A DNA stretch of 64,000 nucleotides, from NCBI GenBank assembly GCA_963978895.1, contig OZ022242.1:13801907-13865906 (forward strand). Direction: 5' to 3'. Positions 1 to 11,207 of the stretch are shown in pieces. Numbering within the stretch: position 1 is the stretch's first letter; the number at the start of each line of letters is the position of its first letter. The notes beneath the pieces were generated by a model that saw nothing but the letters and a program-made list of their open reading frames with translations, was not told where the DNA came from and made no database searches. This DNA is from Erpobdella octoculata (lineage: Eukaryota > Annelida > Clitellata > Hirudinida > Erpobdellidae). A program made the position numbers and the translations under genes.

Positions 1-2536
1 CCACCTTGGACAATTTGCCCCTGGTTTGTTTTCCACCAGAACGATTTTTCCCCTGGCCGTATGTTTGCTAGTTTCAGTTTCTCTTTGCTTATTTTTTAGT
101 TTATAAGTGGTGCCTCTGGGTTGTGTTATAATAGCAATTATGTTATGTAAGCCATTGCAAATCACTTCTGCGTGAGCACTTAAAAATCTTGTCCAACATT
201 TAGTACGGTGGTGTAATCGGATAAGTGCAAAGGTATCTAAGAATGAATGTTACATGCTTGCTTACACCCTTACATTATGTAATCTAGATGAAAAATTGAT
301 ATAGTTAAAGTTAAATAAGATAAATCTGAAATAATGGTTGTGTTACAAAACCCACTCATATTAGAACCAGTAAATCAAGACAGTTGTTTCCATTGTAAGA
401 TGTTTATAGAAATTTTTTAGAATAAACTTCCTACCTGTTGACATAATATTATAATAAGCAAATATTTTTTTAATTTATGTAATCCAAAATGTTGGATACA
501 GAGATATGTTGTTGCTCAGTGGATGTAACCTAATTTTTTTAAAGATACTGATTGTGATATAGATCCATAGAAATCACAACATAGTTGAACCAATGAAACA
601 AAACAGTCGTTTTAAATCTAACCAATTTATTTCAATTAGTAAAACTAAACTTTTAATGCAAATAGAATAGAGACACGATGACCAAGTATCACAATAAGCA
701 TTATTAATACACTGTAGGAGCGCTAAGAAAGTATTCAAAGTAACAAAATTTATGATAATCAGCAATGTTAATTATAAAACAAATAAAGCTCTGTGTTTAT
801 TTTTCAAACAGCAAAATACTGCAATTATATCGACTGTTTATTTTTACTATAGTAAACCCCTAAACTTGATAGCTATCTGGAAAACCTAAATTTATTCTAA
901 TCTCAAGCTCAAAAATATCCCAATTGGAGTGTTATGTATTAGTTCCCTATGCTCCTATCCGAGTTACATTGTACATTATGTCAGACAAGATCTTAAGAGC
1001 TCAATCAATTATTCAAATTTCTATACTCCTTTTTACTTTTAAAGTCAATCTGCCACAAAGCAACGACACAAATGTGTCTTTAGTTCTTGCTTGAAAGCAG
1101 TTAGTGACACCGAAGTTGTCAAAAAGCCATGAAGACGTCTCCATGAATGTGGACCAGAGAAAGGAAATTAGCGCTTAGAGAAAAGAGTGTTGAATAGGAT
1201 TGAGATAGTTTGTTATTGGGGAGGAAGATGTCAAGTTAGATTACTTCTGTGTAGAGATGGTGAAGTAGAATTAATAGTTTTAAACATCATTTAGGGTATT
1301 TTAAAAGTTATTTTGTACTTCAGAAAAAGCCAGTGTAGTTGGACCAAAGAAGAAGTTCTAGAAAATACTGAAAGTATGAGACACAAGATGAAATAGTGCT
1401 CTAAAAAGAATAGAGAGACGACTTTGGGGAATTAGAATAAATATATGGGTCATCAAAATTTAGTTGAATGTTGAGAAAAAAGATGATACAATTTGAGACA
1501 GCTCAGAAGTGTAGAAAATGAAGAGAAAATAACCAAGAATAGAACCTTGAGGAACACCATAGTCAAAAGTTACATGATAATCATAGCTTTAGAAGCATTA
1601 AGAACAACATAAGAAGATCAATCTGAAAAATCTCATACTGTCTGTATAAGGCCCCAGAAGTAATTTTCTATGGCTCACATATAGAGATCAACCGAATTTA
1701 ATTTTCGTTTTCGTTGCCAAAACTGCATATTTTTTAAGTTTCGTCCCACTTTCGTTTTCTGTATTTTTGAATTCAGTACAGTTTCGCTTTCAGTCCAGAT
1801 TTTTTTTTGCCCACGAGCAGTTTCGACTCTTTCCAAAATTAATAAAATTACTGGACCCCATTTAAAAAAAATTTACTTTCCAACCCCTTTACTCTTTCTT
1901 CTCCCTCATTCCCTTTCTCTTTTTTCTTTCTTTCTTTCCTCTCTCTTTTTTCCCTTTCTCTCTTTCTTTTTTTCCCTGACCCAATAATGTTTTGGCTGTT
2001 AGGTTATTACAGCTATAAACAGAATTTTAAGTTTCGCTTGCATTTTTCAGATGAAACCGACAGTGCGGTTACATTTTGGTTTTCGGCTGATTCGAAAAGT
2101 CAGTTTCAGAAGCAGTTTCGTTTTCCGCCAAAACTAGAAAATACAGTTTCGGTCACTCTCTACTCACATAATTGCTCTTATTAATATTCAGCTCCATTTA
2201 TAAATTAAAAAATAAGCACAAAACTGAAACAAACAAATATTCGACCAGGGGGCAAATCATGATGGTGGAAAACTGACCAGGGAGCGAATCGTCTAAGGTC
2301 TGGACCGTTCACGGGGTGAATTATTCAGGGAACTGACCGTCTGGAGGGCAAACTGTCCGGAGTGCGAATTGTTCGGGGGATGAAACGTTCGGGGCGCGGA
2401 TCGTCCAAGGAACAAACTGTCCAGAGTGCGAATCATCCAGGTGGGGGTGGGGAGATTGTTATGATGCACATTTTTCATAAAGCAAATCATCTAACCCAAG
2501 GTGAATCTTCCGGGTGGGAGACGTCTGTTACCTATC
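1..2536. mobile_element. Fold-back-like element, second copy, truncated at window start
   Basis: Identical to 11423-13958, so it lacks the first ~215 bp of the left arm because the window begins inside it. The right arm of ~20-bp degenerate repeats occupies about 2240-2536 and ends in CTGTTACCTATC. Like the other copy, it carries no coding sequence I can recognise. Confidence 0.6.
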
Positions 2537-3044
2537 AATGAGCCAAGATGAAGAATTCTCTATGGTCTGGAATGATAGAATACCTCTTTGCACCAATGCC
2601 TAAAGGCTTGTTGCCTTTTTGCTTCCCACTCATATGTATCCACTGCAAATAATTCAAAACTTTTTTCTTTTGACTTATATTCCATCAAAACCACCAACTG
2701 AAGTATTTTGTTTCTACAAACTTGTTACTTGCCGTGGTCAACTCACAAGAGTTTAAATCATTGTATGCATTCAAAGCCACTAACTTGAAATTTTTTCTCA
2801 ATTTTAATTATAGGTGGTTCAGAGAATTCTAAGTCCTTGTAAAAACCACCACACAATCCATGCCTTATCTTGAAACTTTCGAGTGACTCCACGGAGACAC
2901 GTCTTATCACTCAGTTTTTTTCATGGATTTACCACTCTTTCTCATTATATTTCAATTAATTTCAACCCTGGATGAATGAAGGTTGTAATGATGGGGAAGA
3001 TTGTAGTAATAATAATAATTGTGACTAGAGTACTGATTTTTAAA

Positions 3045-3815
3045 ATTAGACGGACTGAACCAGGTCCAAAATTTGATGGGCCGGGCCCAAAATTAGACGG
3101 ACCGGGCCAGGCCCAAAATTAGACGGACTGGGCCAGGCCCAAAATTAGAAGGACCGGGCCAGGCCCAAAATTAGACGGCCATCCAGGCCCAAATTAGACG
3201 TGTTGTGCCGGGCTAGGCACATAGTGAGACTGAGCTCAAATTAGACAGGCCAGGCCCAATATTAGACGGCCGGGCCAAAAGTAGACGGGCCAGGCCCAAA
3301 ACGAGACGGCATGGGCCAGGCTGAAACGAGACAAGCCAGGCTTAAAACGAGACAGGCCAGGCCTAAAATTAGACGGGTCTGGCTAAAATTTGACGGACCT
3401 GACCAGGTCCAAAATTAGACGGGCTGGGCAGGCCCAAAATTAGACGGGCCGGGTCAGGCCCTAAAATAGACGGGCCTGGCTAAAGTTTGACGGACCGGAC
3501 CAGGTCCAAAATGAAACGAACGGGCCAGGTCCAAAATTTGATGGGCCGGGCCCAAAATTAGACGGACCGGGCCAGGCCCAAAATAAGACGGACTGGGCCA
3601 GGCCCAAAATTAGAAAAGCCGGGTCAGACCCAAAATTAGACGGGCCGGATCAGGCCCAAAATTAGACGTGCCGAGCCAGGCCTAAAGTTAGACTTGCCGG
3701 ACTGGGCCAGGTCAAAAATTAGACGGACTGGGCCCAAAATTAGATGGATCGGGCCAGGCCCAAAATTAGACGGGTTGGGCCTGCCTAGAATTATACGGGC
3801 GGGCCTAAAATTTTG
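3045..3815 (+). repeat. GC-rich ~26-35-bp minisatellite
   Basis: About 25 imperfect units around AAAATTAGACGGGC and CGGGCCAGGCCC. Its GC content contrasts sharply with the flanks. Open frames on both strands here are artefacts of the repeat. Confidence 0.9.
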
Positions 3816-4388
3816 GTTTGTCAAGCTAGGACAGATACATGAGGCTAAAGTTCATACAAGTTCGATCGGATGGACCACAGGTACTAAAAGAAAAATATTG
3901 ACAGGAATATAACTAGGTAGATATAATTCAAAAAGTATGATAAATAAAATACTGCTTGTACCAACTAATCTAAATACTCAATACTAGGTGAGCTAGAAAA
4001 GATATTTTTTTCTATTTAGTCGAAAATCTTGAGGGGGGCCGTAGCCCCCTCAGCCTCTCCCAATCCACGCCTCTGTCGCCACTTGAATTGTTTTTCTACG
4101 AGTTCTAAACTTTGAATATTAAAAGCAAACAACAACGCTTCTAATATGTCTAGAATCAAGGCTTATCTGACAATAACTTTTTTTCCTCGAAAAATTCATC
4201 GTGGTTTACCAGTGTGTGGTTTAATTAACGTCTGTATCTGTCAATTAGACAATTTAGACGGTATGTATGTTTGAGTGTTTGGTGACGTGTTTATGCTGGC
4301 TTTGAGGAAGGGAGGCCACCGAAAGCACAAGGCTTTAATTAATTATAATTAAACAATTTGCGGCAGCTAAAGCAAGTAAGTTAAATTT

Positions 4389-4766
<378 letters not shown>

Positions 4767-4934
4767 TTTATATATATATATATATATAAAAAGCTCGTGA
4801 CGGTGTTTGTGTCCACACTTCTTCGAAACGGCAAAACCCATTTTCATGAAATTTGTTGTGTACGTTTGGGAAGTCTGAGGATAGGTACACGTACAATTTT
4901 ATAAAAATTGGTTCAGCCGTTTCGGAGGAGTTTA

Positions 4935-5125
4935 TCTATATATATAAAAATGAATGTTTGTATCTATATATGTTAATGGCGTTTATGCATTGCTACACCA
5001 TTCATCCGATCGTAATGAAATTTTCACACAACCTTGAGAGTCAATGGGAGTCAAAAATAAAATAAAAATTTTTGAAATCCGTCACAAAATAAGCGGAGCG
5101 GAGCGGGTGAGCGAGCGGGAACTAT
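4935..5125 (+). mobile_element. Helitron-like 5' end fragment, plus orientation
   Basis: It begins TCTATATATATAAAAATG and shares about 150 bp with the inverted copy at 4595-4766, including the GCGGAGCGGAGCGGG segment. The two 5' ends face each other across a ~170-bp spacer. No CTRR-type 3' end follows directly; the sequence passes into a TATG-rich microsatellite. Confidence 0.5.
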
Positions 5126-5210
5126 ATATATATGTATGTGCGTATGTATGTGTGTATGTATGTATGTGTATGTGCATGTATGTGTGTCTGTGTGTGTGTT
5201 TATGTATGTA

Positions 5211-5566
5211 CTAGCGGAGATACCAGGCGTTGCCCAGGTTTTTTAGAGGTTTTTCTAATGTTTGTCTCTTTCTCTCCCATTTCCTTTCCCACCTGCTTTC
5301 CCACTCCTGTTCGCTTTCCCGTTTTCGGTCGTTTTCCCGCTGCCGGTCGCTTTCCCGCTCCCGGTCGCTTTCCCGCTCCCGGTCGTTTTCCCGCTCCCGG
5401 TCGTTTTCCCGTTCCCGCTCACGTTTGCTCTCCCATTCCCGCTCACGTTTGCTCTCCCATTCCCGCTCACGCTTGCTTTTCCGTTCCCGCTCGCTGTCCG
5501 TTCCGGGTCGCTTTCCCGTTTTTATAATAGACAAACTAACCCACAAACATTCATATATATATATAG
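5211..5566 (-). mobile_element. Non-autonomous Helitron-like element with minisatellite body
   Basis: On the minus strand the 3' end reads CCTGGGCAACGCCTGG, a short spacer, then CTAG followed by T (CTAG at 5211-5214). This is a hairpin-like segment plus CTRR terminus, as in Helitrons. The 5' side at about 5545-5566 reads TATATATATATGAATGTTTG. Between them lie degenerate units of CGGGAACGGGAAAGCGAC type. Open frames of Arg/Ser or Pro/Phe repeats in all frames are artefacts of the array. Confidence 0.65.
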
Positions 5567-5599
5567 TCTTAACAAATCTATTTTACGTTTTATAGGCTA

Positions 5600-6188
5600 A
5601 CAGAAGTTATGAAAGAATGTAAAAGAGAAAATGAGCGTGAACGGGAACGGGAGAGCAACCGTGACCGGGAATGGGAGAGCAAGCATGACCGGGAACGGGA
5701 GAGCAAGCGTGAGCGGGAACGGGAAAGCGACCGGGAACGGGAAAGCGACCGGGAACGGGAAAGCGACCGGGAACGGGAAATCGACCGGGAACGGGAAAGC
5801 GACCGGGAACGGGAAAGCGACCGAGAACGGTAAAGCGACCGGGAACGGGAAAGCGACCGGGAACGGGAAATCGACCGGGAACGGGAAAGCGACCGGGAAC
5901 GGGAAAGCGACCGAGAACGGTAAAGCGACCGGGAACGCGGAAAGCGACTGGAATCGGGAGAGCAAGCTTGGAAGGAAACGCGAGCAAGAGAGAAAATCGA
6001 TAACAAAACTTCTGAGCGGGAAAGCGACCGGGAGCGGGAAAGCGACCGGAAGCTGGAAAACGACCGAGAGCGGAAAAGCGACCGGGAACGCTACGAAAAC
6101 GGGAAAGTGGAGAAGGGAACGGGAGCGAGAGAGACAAACATTAGAAAAACCTCTAAAAACCCCGGGCAACGCCGGGTAACCCCGCTAG
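5600..6188 (+). mobile_element. Non-autonomous Helitron-like element with minisatellite body
   Basis: The body (5631-5940) is an 18-bp tandem repeat, GACCGGGAACGGGAAAGC and variants. The 3' end has a perfect 5-bp stem hairpin CCCGGGCAACGCCGGG (6161-6176), eight spacer bases, then CTAG (6185-6188) followed by T. The shared AAACCTCTAAAAACC lead-in before the hairpin also occurs at 30106-30122 and, inverted, near 5240. The 5' boundary is not clear; it may be fused to the element at 5211-5566. Confidence 0.7.
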
Positions 6189-6244
6189 TATAAAATATAT
6201 ATAGGACAAACTTACAAATAATAATCATATATATATATATATAT

Positions 6245-6760
6245 AAGACTCTACTAGGAATCAACCTACGTGTCTACGGCAACACCGCCTCGCCTAAATG
6301 CAAGCGCTCTTACCAACTGAGCCACCGACCATCCCCAAAAAGGATGGCTAGAAGTCTCAGTCTTTCGGAGCTACTTAACATTAGACTACGACTATGATAG
6401 GTTCAGAACTCCTTACTTCGGCTCGACAGCTTATTCTGCTGCCAGATAGATAATTTATGAAGTGAAACATTGCGTTGAAATGTTTCAAGAGCCTACAAAT
6501 AGGATGACTAACTGTCACCACAAGAAACGCAAATATTTATAAGACTCTACTAGGAATCGAACCCACGTGTCTACGGCAACACCGCCTCGCCTAAATGCAA
6601 GCGCTCTTACCAACTGAGCCACCGACAATCCCCAAAAAAGGATGGCTAGAAGTCTCAGTCTTTCGGAGCTACTTAACATTAGACTACGACTATGATAGGT
6701 TCAGAACTCCTTACTTCGGTTCGACAGCTTATTCTGCTGCCAGATAGATAATTTATGAAG

Positions 6761-6763
<3 letters not shown>
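6245..6763 (-). repeat. tRNA-like (SINE-type) repeat, tandem pair
   Basis: Two units start at 6245 and 6541 (period 296). On the minus strand each contains a tRNA-like core: an A-box-like TGGCTCAGTTGGTAAGAG and a B-box-like GGGTTCGATTCC about 45 bases later, preceded by ~130 bp of shared unrelated sequence. The second unit keeps the canonical B box; the first has GGTTGATTCC. A third, diverged copy lies at 34801-34996. A TA microsatellite (6763-6812) follows. Inference: a tRNA-derived SINE or tRNA-bearing repeat, not a functional tRNA gene, because the anticodon-arm region is overlong and poorly paired. Confidence 0.6.
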
Positions 6764-6812
<49 letters not shown>

Positions 6813-6816
<4 letters not shown>

Positions 6817-7202
6817 GGTGTCCCAAAAATATGATGTTTTAAAATATTGATGTCTCACTTCATTAAATATATCTGTATGGTAAAAGTAGTTTACCTGCCA
6901 AATTTTAGCCCATTTGGACAATGTTTAGAGGTCCCCCAATGGGTCGGAAGTTTCCAATTTTGGTGTTTGATCGTTCGCGACCAACTTTGAGACAGAGTTA
7001 TATGATATGATTATAAATGTTTTATGATTTGTTTATACAAATAAAACAAAATATATTATTCTGAAAAATATATAAATCTGCAATGCGTTTTATTCTTTAA
7101 TTTCAAAAATTAGGTCAAAAATTATTAAAAAACAAGATTTTAATGAATTTCAGTTCGCTTGAATATTAATTAATAAGCATTTATGTAGATTATGCAAATA
7201 AT
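6813..7202. other. AT-rich spacer, possible transposon terminus
   Basis: It begins with TTAGGGTGTCCCAAAAAT, a kind of sequence often found at DNA-transposon ends, but I see no matching inverted end nearby. No gene seen. Confidence 0.3.
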
Positions 7203-7761
7203 TCAAATTTTAGCTAGCAGTTCACGATTATACTCTGCAAAGTTTTTCCTATGCTGTTCAACTACATGAAGCAATAATTGTTTCTGCTCTTCGTCTTTGG
7301 TGATGGTTTCATTGAAATGTTGTACCAACGCTACTCCCCGTTCTGCAGAGTCATTGATGCAAACCAGATTCCTTACAAGCACTGCTGCAACTTGGAAAGG
7401 AGTATCTGACCAGTTTTCAACAGGTACATCAAAAAAACTGGCATCAAAATTGGATGTTTCAAAAAATGTTTTAGACGCACGAAAATTGTCAAAACTTTGT
7501 GCTAGTGTTTTCATCAGATGTGGGCCTCGATCTGATTTTATTGTGCGGACAAGATCAGTCTTTTCTTTGTCAGACAGGAGAGATGAAAAAAGAGCAAGAG
7601 TTGCCAATGCTGGACTCATGTACCAAGAATGACGCAGCATCATTTTTAATCCAGTCGAACCAAGAACGGCATCGCCATAGTCATGCAAACGCTGTATCAA
7701 CAAAATATCATTCACAGGTGCACCAGCAGTGAGCCTGCATGAAAACCACGACTGAAGATAA
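7203..7761 (-). pseudogene. Unrecognised, conserved-looking ORF fragment
   Basis: An open frame of about 185 codons with normal amino-acid composition, ending at a stop at 7203. Upstream it stays open past 7715 to about 7761, where it is cut by a TA microsatellite, so the 5' part is missing. The translated start has the look of an internal exon ([15 protein letters not shown]), followed by a Leu/Ser-rich helical stretch and a charged C-terminus rich in Glu, Gln and His. I think it belongs to a dispersed invertebrate family, perhaps carried by transposons, but I cannot name a domain. No function is proposed. It differs clearly from the repeat-derived frames around it. Confidence 0.5.
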
Positions 7762-7762
7762 A

Positions 7763-8218
<456 letters not shown>

Positions 8219-8389
8219 AACATGTCCTGACTGACTGATAATCAACGCCGAGCTCAAACGCCTCATCCTAGGAACGTGAAATTTGGAAATTGTATTACTT
8301 TTATTGCCTAAGCATCCACTAAGAAAGGATTTTTAAAAATTTTGCTCCTGAGGGGAAGAAACTGGAAAACAAACTTTTTTCTAAAACAA

Positions 8390-9199
8390 TGTATATCTCG
8401 AAAACCAAAATGAGGAGATTTTGAAATTTGGTATATGGATTCTTCTTGAAAAATAAAAAGATACGTGTTTCACCATTTTTGAAAATTCGGTTTCCGGACC
8501 TCAAATGTGGGTTGGAAAATTGGGTTATTTGGTTTAAAAAGTAGCTGCTACTCAAAAACTGTGAATGCTACAAGAGTAAAAATTAGTATTTAGTTTCTAC
8601 TCCAATTATAATGAAAGTGTTTTAGCATTTTTTGAAAATTTGGTTTCCAGGACTTCAAATGTGGCGAGGAAAATAGGGTTATTTGTTTTTTAAAATAACT
8701 GCTACTCAAAAACTGTGAATGCTACAAAAGTAAAAATTAGTATTTAGTTTCTACTCTAAAAATAATGATATAAATGTTTCACCATTTTTTGAAAATTTGG
8801 TTTCCAGGACTTCAAATGTGGGGTGGAAAATAGGGACATTTGGTTTTTAAAGTAACTGCTACTCAACAACTGTAATTGTTACAGATGTAAAAACTAATAC
8901 TTAGTATTACTTAGTATCTACTCAAAAAAAAAGATATACTTGTTTCACCATTTTTTGAAAATATGGTTTCCAGGACCTCAAATGTAAGGTGAAAAATAGG
9001 ATTACTTGGTTTTTAAAGTAGCTTCTCCTCAAAAACTGTGAATGCTACAAAAGTAAAAATTAGTATTTAGTTTCTACTCTAAAAATAATGATATACGTGT
9101 TTCACCATTTTTTGAAATTTTGGTTTTCAGGACCTCAAATGTGAGGTGGAAAAAAGGTTTCTTTGGTTTTTAAAGTAACTGCTACTCAAAAACTGTGAA
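8390..9199 (+). repeat. ~158-bp tandem repeat, about five units
   Basis: The motif CTACTCAAAAACTGTGAATG recurs at about 8548, 8702, 8859, 9024 (variant) and 9182, giving a 154-163-bp period. Each unit also has TTTGAAAATTTGGTTTCCAG and a (GG)TGGAAAATAGGG segment. The last unit is interrupted after CTGTGAA, where the GTGA array starts. No gene. Confidence 0.85.
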
Positions 9200-11179
9200 G
9201 TGAGTGAGTGAGTGAGTGAGTGAGTGAGTGAGTGAGTGAGTGAGTGAGTGAGTGAGTGAGTGAGTGAGTGAGTGAGTGAGTGAGTGAGTGAGTGAGTGAG
9301 TGAGTGAGTGAGTGAGTGAGTGAGTGAGTGAGTGAGTGAGTGAGTGAGTGAGTGAGTGAGTGAGTGAGTGAGTGAGTGAGTGAGTGAGTGAGTGAGTGAG
9401 TGAGTGAGTGAGTGAGTGAGTGAGTGAGTGAGTGAGTGAGTGAGTGAGTGAGTGAGTGAGTGAGTGAGTGAGTGAGTGAGTGAGTGAGTGAGTGAGTGAG
9501 TGAGTGAGTGAGTGAGTGAGTGAGTGAGTGAGTGAGTGAGTGAGTGAGTGAGTGAGTGAGTGAGTGAGTGAGTGAGTGAGTGAGTGAGTGAGTGAGTGAG
9601 TGAGTGAGTGAGTGAGTGAGTGAGTGAGTGAGTGAGTGAGTGAGTGAGTGAGTGAGTGAGTGAGTGAGTGAGTGAGTGAGTGAGTGAGTGAGTGAGTGAG
9701 TGAGTGAGTGAGTGAGTGAGTGAGTGAGTGAGTGAGTGAGTGAGTGAGTGAGTGAGTGAGTGAGTGAGTGAGTGAGTGAGTGAGTGAGTGAGTGAGTGAG
9801 TGAGTGAGTGAGTGAGTGAGTGAGTGAGTGAGTGAGTGAGTGAGTGAGTGAGTGAGTGAGTGAGTGAGTGAGTGAGTGAGTGAGTGAGTGAGTGAGTGAG
9901 TGAGTGAGTGAGTGAGTGAGTGAGTGAGTGAGTGAGTGAGTGAGTGAGTGAGTGAGTGAGTGAGTGAGTGAGTGAGTGAGTGAGTGAGTGAGTGAGTGAG
10001 TGAGTGAGTGAGTGAGTGAGTGAGTGAGTGAGTGAGTGAGTGAGTGAGTGAGTGAGTGAGTGAGTGAGTGAGTGAGTGAGTGAGTGAGTGAGTGAGTGAG
10101 TGAGTGAGTGAGTGAGTGAGTGAGTGAGTGAGTGAGTGAGTGAGTGAGTGAGTGAGTGAGTGAGTGAGTGAGTGAGTGAGTGAGTGAGTGAGTGAGTGAG
10201 TGAGTGAGTGAGTGAGTGAGTGAGTGAGTGAGTGAGTGAGTGAGTGAGTGAGTGAGTGAGTGAGTGAGTGAGTGAGTGAGTGAGTGAGTGAGTGAGTGAG
10301 TGAGTGAGTGAGTGAGTGAGTGAGTGAGTGAGTGAGTGAGTGAGTGAGTGAGTGAGTGAGTGAGTGAGTGAGTGAGTGAGTGAGTGAGTGAGTGAGTGAG
10401 TGAGTGAGTGAGTGAGTGAGTGAGTGAGTGAGTGAGTGAGTGAGTGAGTGAGTGAGTGAGTGAGTGAGTGAGTGAGTGAGTGAGTGAGTGAGTGAGTGAG
10501 TGAGTGAGTGAGTGAGTGAGTGAGTGAGTGAGTGAGTGAGTGAGTGAGTGAGTGAGTGAGTGAGTGAGTGAGTGAGTGAGTGAGTGAGTGAGTGAGTGAG
10601 TGAGTGAGTGAGTGAGTGAGTGAGTGAGTGAGTGAGTGAGTGAGTGAGTGAGTGAGTGAGTGAGTGAGTGAGTGAGTGAGTGAGTGAGTGAGTGAGTGAG
10701 TGAGTGAGTGAGTGAGTGAGTGAGTGAGTGAGTGAGTGAGTGAGTGAGTGAGTGAGTGAGTGAGTGAGTGAGTGAGTGAGTGAGTGAGTGAGTGAGTGAG
10801 TGAGTGAGTGAGTGAGTGAGTGAGTGAGTGAGTGAGTGAGTGAGTGAGTGAGTGAGTGAGTGAGTGAGTGAGTGAGTGAGTGAGTGAGTGAGTGAGTGAG
10901 TGAGTGAGTGAGTGAGTGAGTGAGTGAGTGAGTGAGTGAGTGAGTGAGTGAGTGAGTGAGTGAGTGAGTGAGTGAGTGAGTGAGTGAGTGAGTGAGTGAG
11001 TGAGTGAGTGAGTGAGTGAGTGAGTGAGTGAGTGAGTGAGTGAGTGAGTGAGTGAGTGAGTGAGTGAGTGAGTGAGTGAGTGAGTGAGTGAGTGAGTGAG
11101 TGAGTGAGTGAGTGAGTGAGTGAGTGAGTGAGTGAGTGAGTGAGTGAGTGAGTGAGTGAGTGAGTGAGTGAGTGAGTGA
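9200..11179 (+). repeat. Perfect (GTGA)n microsatellite, about 495 units
   Basis: 1,980 bp of uninterrupted GTGA units with no substitution that I can see. It appears to have grown out of CTGTGAA-GTGAGTG at the end of the ~158-bp tandem array. The 680-codon minus-strand frame of Thr-His-Ser-Leu repeats is a by-product; it has no coding features beyond the tetranucleotide. Confidence 0.98.
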
Positions 11180-11207
11180 ATGGGTGGAGCTCTTCAGAGG
11201 GGTGATG

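Larger units (their letters stand above)
1..4388 (+). repeat. Segmental duplication, copy 1 (left part cut by window edge)
   Basis: Every block compared matches 11423-15810 at a constant offset of 11422. One mismatch was noticed (T at 4225, A at 15647). Identity stops after base 4388, where this copy runs into a GC-rich Helitron-like fragment and copy 2 continues into unique DNA before the IRAK1BP1-like gene. The segment holds the right part of a fold-back-like element (to 2536), unique-looking AT-rich DNA, and a minisatellite at 3045-3815. I see no credible gene in it; the short open frames are duplicated with it and show no recognisable domain. Confidence 0.93.

Noticed and set aside
5132..6179. 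Several overlapping ORFs of Arg-Ser, Pro-Phe and Gly-Asn-Gly-Lys repeats on both strands
   Set aside because: All frames of the minisatellite are open. The array is the body of Helitron-like elements.
6541..6640. A functional tRNA gene on the minus strand
   Set aside because: A and B boxes are good, but the stretch between them does not give a normal anticodon arm. The sequence is embedded in a repeated unit with diverged copies.
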